This document shows, piece after piece, positions 55,291 through 64,000 of a stretch of DNA of 64,000 bases. The translations under genes and the position numbers were made by a program. Origin of the DNA: Chamaea fasciata. Its lineage: Eukaryota; Chordata; Aves; Passeriformes; Sylviidae. Position 1 is the first letter of the stretch. Each line of letters opens with the position of its first letter. The notes beneath the pieces are model-generated. The model did no database searches, was not told the DNA's origin, and worked only from the letters and a program-made list of their open reading frames with translations. The stretch lies in contig JARCOQ010000025.1 of NCBI GenBank assembly GCA_029207755.1, forward strand, positions 2,534,820 to 2,598,819, in the 5' to 3' direction.

Positions 55291-56389
55291 GCCCGGGCTC
55301 AGCCCTTCCCGCATTCCCGGCACAGCCGGGGCCCGCGTGGCTGGCTCCGAGGGTTCCCTCCGGCTTTGGAGGCAGAGATCGACCCGAGCCCGGGGGGCAG
55401 GGAGAGGCTCCGGACACAACGTGCTCCACTGTGCAATTCCAGAGGGAAGGATGGAGAGGGGGAAAGGGGGGAGACACCCCCGGGGGCTCTGCGGGCTGGG
55501 ATGGAGCCGAGGCCCAAACCCCGAGCAGGTGGAGGGGTCAAGGCCGCGTTGTGGGGGGGAAAAGGGTTTTCCCAGATGTGGATTGGATGAGGCCGGGAAG
55601 AGGCTGCGGGCAGGGATTTTCCATGGATTCTTTCGTGATCCCTCGGAGGGGAGCCGGGGGACAGCTCCTGGGGGAGGAGAAGGAGCTGAGCCCCATGAAC
55701 GGCTTTTCCCAGCCCCCGAGGGCAGCAGGAGCCAGCGGTGCCACACTCGGGGACAGCCGGGAGCCGATCCCGCTCCGTTCGAACACACAGAGCCCTGGGA
55801 GAGGGGGAAATCCAGGGAAAACAGGACGGGAATTCACCAAAACCACGGGGGGGGGGTGAGCGGGGCATCCGAGAATCGGGCCGGGATGAGAGGATGGGGA
55901 GCAGGGGGCAGAGAGAGGAACGTCCCGCTGGGATAATCCCACCCTGGTGACCCGACAGAGGTGACCCGGCCCTGGGGACAGCGCTGGGAAGGGACAATGC
56001 GGGATTTGCTTTTGTTTTCCAAATCTGGGAATTTTGGGGGTTTTTTTGGGATGCCAGCCCCTCAACTCCCTCTGACTCCGCAGGGACGGAGCCCTGGACA
56101 CGGCAGAGCTCTGCCCGCACCCCCTCCCAGCCCCCCCCAAAATCCTCCTGATGCTGGGAGCAGCTCAGCCGGCAGCGGGGGTTGTGTTTTTTCCTCCCCC
56201 CCCGCCCGCCGCCCGCCAGCAGCCGGGAGATTTCCAAGCATCCGCATGCAGAGCTGTCGGGAAGGAGCCGCTTTGATCATCGCTAATTATTGCTCACGGG
56301 CTGACAGCCCCCGCCCCAGCTCTGCGGCACCCGGGCCGCCCCCAGCCCGGCTGCGGCTGCCCACGGAGCCCCGGCCCAGCCTGTCCCAG
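55291..56389. other. Intergenic, no gene seen
   Basis: GC-rich unique DNA. A patch at about 56265-56300 reads CTTTGATCATCGCTAATTAT and may be a conserved non-coding element. No exon recognised. Confidence 0.5.
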
Positions 56390-57090
56390 CTCCGCGGGGC
56401 CCGGGGAGTGATCCCACAGAGCCCGGAGCCCACCCCCGGCCCGGCTGCTCCTGCCTGTCTGAGCTCCGCGGGGCTCAGGGAATGATCCCACAAATCCCAA
56501 CACCCATCCTCAGCCCGGCTGAGGCTGCTCCAGCCTCTCCCAGCTCTGTGAGACCCTGGGAATGATCCCACATATCCCAGAGCCCACCCCCCGCCGGGCT
56601 GCTCCTGCCTCTCCCAGCTCCGAGGGGCTCAGGGAATGATCCCACACATCCCAGAGCCCACCCCCGGCCCAGCTGCTCCAGCCTCTTCCAGCTCCATGGG
56701 GCCCAGGGAACGAGGGAATGATCCCACAAATTCCAGAGCTCAACCCCGGCCCAGCTGCAGCTGCCCACGGACCCCCAGAAGCTCATCCCAGCTCCACAGG
56801 GTCCAGGGAATGATCCCACAAATCCCAAATCCCATCCCCAGCCTGGCTGTGGCTGCCCACAGACCCCAAATCCAGCTCCATGGGGCCCAGGGAATGATCC
56901 CACAAATCCCAAAACCCATCCCCAGCCTGGCTGACCCTGCTCCAGCCTCTCCCAGCTCCATGGGGCTGAGGGAATGATCCCACAAATCCCAGAGCCCAAT
57001 CCCAGTCTGGCTGTGGCTGCCCACAGACCCCAAATCCAGCCTCTCCCACCTCCACGGGGTCCAGGGAATGATCCCACAAATCCCAGCTCC
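56390..57090. repeat. Minisatellite, about 80-bp unit
   Basis: About nine copies with CAGGGAATGATCCCACAAAT, CCCAGAGCCCA and CCCGGCCCAGCTGC blocks. Some units carry GGCTGCCCACAGACCCC instead of the CTCC block. Confidence 0.95.
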
Positions 57091-57260
57091 CACCGTCCAA
57101 GGGGAGCAGGGCTGCAGCCCAGAGCCCGGGATGTGGCACAGAGCGACCCCAAACCCCAGGGGGCACATCCACCAATGCCACCTCCTCCCAGATGCTCTTT
57201 TCATCCCCAAAATCGCCGCCAGGACCCCCCGGTCCCCCCGAAATCCTCCGCTCGGCTGCA

Positions 57261-57284
57261 CAGCAGCAGCAGCAGCAGCAGCAG
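57261..57284. repeat. (CAG)8 microsatellite
   Basis: Eight perfect CAG triplets. No exon context was found. Confidence 0.95.
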
Positions 57285-57759
57285 CGCCGCCCACTCCCCG
57301 CTCCTTCCTCCTGTTTATCTCCGAGCAGTTTGATTTATTTTTTTTATATTTTTTTTTTCCTTTTTAAAAAAATCCCCCAAATCCTCTGGTCTCTCCCCGA
57401 GGAGTTTCTCAGCTCGGGAGGAGCTGGAGCAGGGCAGGGAGGGCAGAGGTGGCTGCGGTGCCCTGGCAGGGCTTACCGTGTCCCGGACTCTCCGGGATCG
57501 GGAATTTTTTTTTGGGATGCCAGGTGGCAGGAGCAGGCAGGAATGCTGATGGCTTTCCCAGGCAGCCGATGTTTCTCTTTCCCCTTTATTATTATTTTTT
57601 TTTTTTTCTGTGGGTTTTCTTTTTTTTTTTTTTTTTGGTTCATATTTTAGATGCTTTGCAGAGACAAACAGCGAGGGCAGCTCCCGGCCGTGACCTTCCC
57701 GGAGCCGGGGGGATCCAGGAGGGGCAGCTCGCCATTAATTAATTCCGTTAATATGGAAT

Positions 57760-58425
57760 TAATTCACCCTACACGGATTTATATTTATCCTGTATGAATT
57801 TACATCTATCCTATATGGATTTACATTTGTCCTATAGGGATTGTATTTGCCTTATACAGATTTTTTGTTTTTAGATGGATTAATTTGTCCTGGAGGGATT
57901 TTATTTGTCCTATAGGAATTTTATTTCTCCTATAGGGATTTAATTTGCCTTATATGGATTTATTTTTCTTAGATGGATTTATTTGCCCTATAGGGATTTT
58001 AATTTGCCCCATAGGAATTTTATTTCTCATATAGGGATTTTATTTTTCCTGGAGGGATTTATATTTGTCCTATATGGATTTACATTTCTCCTATAGGGAT
58101 TGTATTTGACTTACATGGATTTATTTTTCCTAGATAGATTTATTTGTCCTGGAGGGATTTAAATCTGTCTTTCATGGATTTATGCTTGTCCTAGGACAAG
58201 GAGGAAATTCTTAGTAGGAATTTAATTTGTCCTATAGGGATTTAAATTAGTCCTATAGGAATTTAATTTGTCCTATAGGGATTTACATTTGTCCTAGAGG
58301 GATTTTGTTTGTCTTACACAGATTTATTTTTTCTTAGAGGGATTTTATTTGTCCTGTAGGGATTTCTATTTGTTCTGTAGGGATTTCTGTTTGTCCAACA
58401 GGGATTTATTTGTCCTACAGGGAGT
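57760..58425. repeat. A/T-rich minisatellite, about 22-bp unit
   Basis: About 28 degenerate copies of TTTGTCCTATAGGGATTTTA with ACATGGATTTA and TAGATGGATT variants. Its base composition is opposite to that of the surroundings. Confidence 0.95.
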
Positions 58426-58734
58426 TAAATGGAAACACCGCAGGCCTTGGAAAACAGGGGTTGGGAGCTCTGAGAATGGGAATGCTGCAGGCCTTGGAAA
58501 ACAGGGATTGGGGATCCAGTCATGGAAATTCTGTGGTTTTCCTGCTGCTCCTTGCACAGCTGCGGGCAGCACCTGGAGGCTTTTGGAGCCTCGATGTCCC
58601 AGAGGGGAGAGGCAGCTGGGACCTGAAATCCTGGAAAAATTCCCCCTGGGAAACATCCCGGAGCTTCCTGGGGTCCCACGAGGGACAGGGAGGTGCTGCC
58701 ACGTCCCATCCAGGGATGGAGCTCAGGGCTCAGG

Positions 58735-58925
58735 GCTGGGATCAGCCTCCCGATCCTGCTGGGATGGGCCCAGTATCCCAGGGCTGGGATGGGACCAGCA
58801 TCCTAATCCTGCTGGGATGGGAGCAGTATCCCAATCCTGCTGGGATGGTATCAGTATCCCAATCCTGCTGGGATGGTATCAGCACCCCAATCCTGCTGGG
58901 ATGGGAGCAGTATCCCAATCCTGCT
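58735..58925. repeat. Minisatellite, about 27-bp unit
   Basis: Six copies of CCCAATCCTGCTGGGATGG with GAGCAGTAT or TATCAGTAT linkers. Confidence 0.93.
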
Positions 58926-59404
58926 GGGCCTGGCCCTGGCACCCCCTGGCCGCCCTGGAGAGCCCCCACAGCCCTGGACACATCCAGGAAGGGAGCCGTG
59001 ACCCCAGCTGGGGCTCGGGGGCCTCTGCAGCTCCCGGCGGGATTTGTCCCGGGATAATCCCGGGCAGGCTCCCGTGGAGAGCCCAGCGCTCCCAGATGTG
59101 TTTGGCTGCGTATCCATGGAGGTGCCGGAGCAGTCCAGGGACACGAGGGAACGTCGGGATGAGGAAACGCTTCAGAGTTTCCAGCTCTGCTCCAGATTAA
59201 TCCCTTAACCTTTTCCAAGCCCTTTTTTTCCAGTGGCTGAGAGGAGCTCTTGACCCTCCTTGTGCCGAGCCAGCCTCTCCCGGCGCAGCCTGCGGGATTT
59301 AGGGAATTTAGGGAAATTTGGGGATTTAGGGAGTCCAGAGCCTTGGATTTACAGGGAAAGGGGTGGACCCCACACGCTGAGGGCAGAGGGGATCCAGAGG
59401 CATG

Positions 59405-59580
59405 TCCATGGGGCTGGGAATCTGGGATGACCTGCAGGAATATTCCATGGGGCTGGGAGTCTGGAATGGTCTGTAGGGACATTCTGTGGGGCTGGGAATC
59501 TGGGATGAGCTGCAGGAACATTCCATGGGGCTGGAAGTTTGGGATGGGCTGCAAGGAAATTCCATGGAGCTGGGAACTGT
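59405..59580. repeat. Minisatellite, about 38-bp unit
   Basis: Five copies with CCATGGGGCTGGGAATCTGG and ATGACCTGCAGGAA(T)ATT blocks. Confidence 0.93.
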
Positions 59581-60359
59581 CAGGACCGAGCCCACCCCAC
59601 AACAACCCGCAGAACCAGAGACACCAGGCAGGAATCACCTGAGATTCCAAGCCTGGAATTATGGCAGGATGGGGAAAATGCTGCCCCAGCATTTCCCAGC
59701 ACTTCCCAACACTTCCCAGCATTTCCCAGCCGGGCCCGGGAGGGGACAACGCGGGATTTGCTGTCCCTCCCTCGGCACGGGCAGCTCGCCCCGTGCCAGG
59801 GGAGCCGCGCAGCACCTCCCATGGGAATGTGGTGATTCCACACGGGAATGCGGTGACTCCAGGAGCCCCGGGAGCATCCCGGGCTGCCCGGCGGGCCGCG
59901 GGGCCGGAGCAGCGGCGGTCAGAGTTTCCAGCGGCGCTCGCTCGGCTGTTGCTCCGTCTCCGGGTGACCGACTCCCTCCAGATTCCCTCAAATCTGCATC
60001 CAAGAATGTTGTTTGGGCTGAAGAATGCGCGGCTGGGCAGGGAGAAAGGGAAAAGGGAGAAGGGAGGCTCGGGGTCGGGGCAGGGCTGGCTCGGCTCTCC
60101 CTCCCCCGCTGACCTTCCCGCCCCGCCAGTTGTTGGCCAGATGTGGGGGCTGCTCCCCGCATCCCAAAGCGATCCCGGGATCCCTGGATCCCGCGGGATT
60201 CCCCTTTCCCTGCCCTTCCTCCCGCTGCCCTGGGGGAGCTCGTCCTCGGCAGAGCCCTGGGGGGACACCCGGGGTGGGGGGAATCCATAGGGAGGTTCCC
60301 CAGGCACTGGGAATTCCGAGGGGCCCCGCAGAGAGCAGAGCTCGATCTCCAGGGAATGC
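59581..60359. other. Intergenic, no gene seen
   Basis: GC-rich unique DNA; CpG-rich at 59870-59970. A short ACTTCCCA(A/G)CA repeat lies at 59690-59730. No exon recognised. Confidence 0.5.
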
Positions 60360-60565
60360 CTGGAAGAGGAGGAGGAGGAAGAGGAGGAAAAGGAGGAAAA
60401 GGAGGAAAAGGGGGAAAGGAGGAAGAGGAGGAAGAGGAGGAAGAGGAGGGTTCCCTGCATGGATGGAGCAATGAGAGGTACATGGAGAAGAGGAAGATGA
60501 GGATTCCCTAGGACGGAGTGATCCAGAGGCATCTGGAGAAGAGGGAGAAGAGGAAGATGAGGATT
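60360..60565. repeat. Purine-rich GGA/GGAA repeat
   Basis: GGAAGAGGAGG and AAAAGGAGG units (60360-60455), followed by two copies of a GGAGAAGAGGAAGATGAGGA block. Confidence 0.9.
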
Positions 60566-61945
60566 CCCTGTGTGGATGGAGCAACGCAGAGCTCCAGAAA
60601 TCTCCCTGCATTTCACAGAGCCTGGGAAGAGCCGGGACCAGCAGGAGCAGGAAATTCAGGCTGCAAACACCCAGGAAAACCAAAGAAACCTGGGAGCCAC
60701 CAGCTGCAGGCACTGGGAATTCCAGAGTCTTTGGAGGCCTTGGAGCACAGGAGGGCACAGGGTCGTGGTTTCACTGCTCCCTTCTCACTCAGGTGATGCG
60801 AAAACCTTCCCCACACCTGCCTGAGCAAGGCTGGGAGTGCCGACGGATTCCTTGGCTCCTGTTTGGGAATCCTGACACTGGAATCTCATAAAAGAGCAAT
60901 TGGGACCCTCAAACCCTCAGGGATTTGCCTCGAGGGACAAGGTCCGGGGCGGGGGGACACGTGTTCAATCCCTGGAATTGAAAACCAGGGAAAAAAACCC
61001 AGCAGGAGTGTGAGGGCAGAGCAGCAAGGCTGAAACTCTCCAAGGCAGAAATTTCCATGAGCAAAAATCCCAGGAAGCTGCCGGAGGAGCCGAGCCTGTG
61101 GCTGGACGCTCCGGGTGGGTTTAATCCTCCCTCCGCCCAGGCGGGATTCAGCCTCGGCAAGGAGCAGCAGGGAAATGTTTTTGTTGCTTTGTTTTGTTGG
61201 GAACCATCCAGCCCCCTCGTCCCCATAAATCCCCGTCCATCCTTGGGGAAGCTCCCGGCTCCCGGAGCTGGAGGATTAAAGGCAAAGCTTGGCCAGATTC
61301 GGTGCTCCCAGATACGAAACACCAAAAGGGGTTTTTGATCAAAACAGCTGGAAAAAATCCATCCCAAAACAATCCCCGCTCCCCGTTTCGGGTTGGAAAA
61401 CCAAAGCAAAGCAGGCACGGATGAGAGGCAGACTGGGATCCTGGAATGAGCGCTCCGGATGGGATTGCGCACTGATAAAGGACCGTGGGATTCCAGGAAT
61501 CCAGGGCAGCACATTCCCAGCTCCTGTCACCAGCTCCGGGCAGCCAGCAGCAGGGAATTGGTGGGTTTTTTGCAGGGGGGGAGGGGGAAAGATGTGGAAA
61601 AATATCATGGAAGTCACTCGGGAAGCACGAGGAGCTGGGATGAAAGGAGAGGGAGCAATGAGGTTCTATCAACGCCCTCCTCGTGCCAAGGGAGCCCTGC
61701 CAGGAACTTTGGGACATGGGGGATAACTGGAGCGTAGAGATTCCAGGCTTGGATGGAGAAAAAAGGGGGAGAAAGCCTCATGGGGTTCTTCAGATGGAAA
61801 ATTCTCGGTTCCCTGAGATAATCCCGGTCTGGTCGGGATGAGGTTGGGCAGAAAGTCCTGGATTCTGTGGGGAGCACACGGACTGAGCTCCAGCACGCTG
61901 ATATTCCCTGGTTTAGGCTGGGAAAGGGGACGTGACCATAGGGAT
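60566..61945. other. Intergenic, no gene seen
   Basis: Unique DNA without arrays. Several open frames of about 90-200 codons have no recognised homology and no splice context. Confidence 0.5.
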
Positions 61946-61951
61946 GGCACC

Positions 61952-62872
61952 TGGCTTGGTTTGGAACGACAGGTGTCTGCCAGGGGAAAGCTGGAGCTCC
62001 CCTTGGAATGGAGAATGTAAACCCCCTCCCTCTGAATTATTATAATTTTGCAATTAAGGGGCTTTCAGGGAAAGATATGGGAATAGGGATAACAGTTCTT
62101 TACTGGGAATATTAAAAATACAAATGTCGTGGTACAAAAAAACCCAAGTAAACAGAAAGCAAATCCTAGAAACCGTGCCAGAGTGAGACCAGGCGCTGAC
62201 CCGCTGTTGGTCGGGGTGTTGGTGTCAGCCCAGACAAACCCTCCTGCAGCGCCAGCTGCGGTTCTGCTGGAGCAGAGATGATCCTGGAGAAGGGCCCGGT
62301 GGCGCTGGGATGGGTCCGGGCTCCCTCTGGGAACCCAGTGCACACAGGCTGTGCTGCTGTTCTGAATGCCAGCGGTGATCCAGGCGGGAATGCTGGGCTC
62401 CTCCCCCTGGGTGGAGCCTCTCCCCGTGGGATGATGGGATTGTATCAGCCCTGCAGTGAGCCTCGATGGCCCATGGACAGCAGATATCCCCTGCAGGGAG
62501 GACGGGTCCTGGAAGGGATAAAGAACTCGGCCCCAGCTGCTTTGAACAGAAGAAATCCCCCCAGAGTGATGAGGGACAGGTCCTGGAAGGGATAAAAACA
62601 CTGCCCAGCTGGTTTTGACAGCTGGCCCGTGAACAGCAGATATCCCCTGCAGGGAGGACGGGTCCTGGAAGGGATAAAGAACTCGGCCCCACCTGGTTTA
62701 ACAGCTGCCCATCAACAGAAGGCACCAGCCCCCTCCAGCCAGGAGTTATGAGATAAAGACAAACACCTCTGCAACCGGTTTCAACAGATTGGGAATGGAA
62801 TATACATTTTTGGGACCCAAGACAGCACCACTGGGAGCATCTCCTGCAGGGAGGGCTCCTCAGCATTCCCAG
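61952..62872 (-). mobile_element. ERV-type solo LTR, second copy
   Basis: Related in inverted orientation to the element in OPTC intron 3. The shared parts include the CAGTAAAGAACTGTTATCCC polyadenylation region and the 3' end ACACCTGTCGTTCCAAACCA. GGCACC occurs at 61946-61951 and at 62873-62878, a likely 6-bp target duplication with a one-base offset at the far edge. It has no internal viral genes. Confidence 0.7.
62478..62720. repeat. Three internal units of about 78 bp within the LTR
   Basis: CAGCAGATATCCCCTGCAGG recurs exactly 156 bases apart (62478 and 62634), with a diverged middle unit starting near 62556. All share GGTCCTGGAAGGGATAAA. The OPTC-intron copy has only one unit. Confidence 0.85.
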
Positions 62873-62879
62873 GGCACCA

Positions 62880-63416
62880 CGGAGGGTTCCTCCTCCAAAG
62901 GGAGCATATCCCGGATCCTTGAAACTTCCAGAAGCTGGGGAGGCTGGAATTCCTCACCCAGCCTAGCTGAGGGTTGGCTGCTTTTCCAGAAAAACCTCCA
63001 GGCCCTGAAATCCTTGGAGCTGCCGGCCAGAGATGCTCCAAAACAGCAGCTGATGGTCCTGGCTGCCTCTGCCCTCGCACCGATTTCCCGGGAATTCAGC
63101 TCCCTGGGATCCAAGCCCTCCGTCCTCTCCATCACCCCAAAGCCTCCAGCCCCTCCTTTCCACGTGGGATCTGTCTCCAGCTGCCACCGCAACGCCCCGA
63201 GGGGATAAAAGAATTCCCCCACCTCCCTTCCCTGGGGTTTTCCTCCCTTTCCCGGCCTTTTTCTTTTTTTTCCCCCTCTTTCTGCACATCCTCCCTCCCT
63301 GCAGACGGGCTGTGCTTTCCAGGCACATTTCCCTTCCCAAATATTCGGGATTTCTGGCCACGTCCCCGGTGTACAGTGTGTCCCTCCAAGCCCGGCCACC
63401 GAGCTCCCCTCACATC
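62880..63416. other. Intergenic, no gene seen
   Basis: Unique DNA, C/T-rich at 63225-63300. No exon recognised. Confidence 0.5.
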
Positions 63417-63467
63417 CCTCCTCCTCCTCCTCCTCCTCCTCCTCCTCCTCCTCCTCCTCCTCCTCCC
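63417..63467. repeat. (CCT)17 microsatellite
   Basis: About 17 perfect CCT triplets. Confidence 0.96.
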
Positions 63468-63794
63468 GGCGGGAGCGCTCAGGATCCCTGCAGGACTCCC
63501 CCTGCGAGGATGTTTTGGCTGGGAATTTTCTATGGAAAACAAGGAGAAACTGAGCCCGGAGTGGGGAGCTGGCACCTGCTGAGCTCCGCTAAGTAATTCC
63601 AGGCTCCTGGGAGGATCCGGGAGCGCAGCTGGAGCCGGGCAAGGGACGCTCGGGGCTCCTCCTTTCCTTCCCTTCCTTTCCTTTCCTTGCGGGAGGAAAT
63701 GCTTGGAGGGGCCGGGAAGAGCTGGCTCCAAAGCGCTCAGGGAGCCAGGGTGGGGATGAGGGGACAGGGATGGGGGGTTGTGACAGGTGTGAAG

Positions 63795-64000
63795 GACCCC
63801 CCAGGGGCACTGGGAATGAGCCTTGGGACACTGGGATGAGCCTTGGGACACTGGGATGAGCTTTGGGGCATTGGGATGAGCCTTGGGACACTGGGATGAG
63901 CTTTGGGGCACCAGGATGAGCTTTGGAACACCAGGATGAGCTTTGGGACACCGGGATGAGCCTTGGGACACTGGGATGAGCTTTGAGACACTGGGATGAG
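63795..64000. repeat. Minisatellite, about 20-bp unit, cut by window end
   Basis: Ten copies of ACTGGGATGAGC(C/T)TTGGGAC and close variants, continuing to the last base of the window. Confidence 0.95.

Noticed and set aside
54383..55936. Open frame of 517 codons on the plus strand, with equally long frames in other registers
   Set aside because: Most of it is a 60-bp minisatellite without stops in several frames; there is no domain, no signal peptide and no splice context.
57192..57333. Poly-Gln or poly-Ser coding exon at the CAG repeat
   Set aside because: Only eight triplets, with no flanking splice sites or homologous protein sequence.
34506..64000. Search for FMOD, the expected neighbour upstream of PRELP
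   Set aside because: No fibromodulin-like leucine-rich repeat exon or Tyr-rich N-terminus was seen on either strand; it probably lies beyond the window.

Overview
The window looks like a GC-rich stretch of bird nuclear DNA, most likely a microchromosome. Two split vertebrate genes are recognisable, both on the minus strand: OPTC (opticin, coding exons between 19483 and 25029) and PRELP (prolargin, coding exons between 31429 and 34490). Both are secreted small leucine-rich repeat proteoglycans (SLRPs) of the extracellular matrix. PRELP lying directly 5' of OPTC in the same orientation is the order known from the human FMOD-PRELP-OPTC-ATP2B4 cluster. CR1 LINE remnants, an LTR type resembling songbird endogenous retroviruses, and the very high density of GC-rich minisatellites all point to a bird, probably a passerine. 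The species call is inference.

Layout. 1-19.3 kb: no gene seen; tandem arrays separated by GC-rich unique DNA (the side where ATP2B4 would be expected). 19.3-25.1 kb: OPTC, six coding exons, 329 residues, with a poly(A) signal at 19327-19332. 25.1-29.6 kb: spacer with minisatellites, a (GGA)20 tract and a CR1 fragment. 29.66-34.5 kb: PRELP, with a probable 1.8-kb 3' UTR, two coding exons and 371 residues. 34.5-64 kb: no further coding exon found; a candidate non-coding first exon and promoter of PRELP lies near 39.5-40.0 kb, followed by many arrays and a second copy of the LTR (61952-62872). FMOD is not in the window.

The two products belong to one biological setting. PRELP (class II SLRP) links basement membranes and heparan sulfate to collagen. 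Opticin (class III SLRP) coats collagen fibrils, notably in vitreous. Exon boundaries were set by GT-AG junctions that keep the reading frame, and both joined lengths are multiples of three ending in a stop.

Most other long open frames are artefacts of tandem repeats whose unit is a multiple of three or which lack stops. The most striking architecture is that four of the five OPTC introns are dominated by unrelated repeats. One intron is almost entirely a single LTR insertion bounded by a 6-bp direct repeat.
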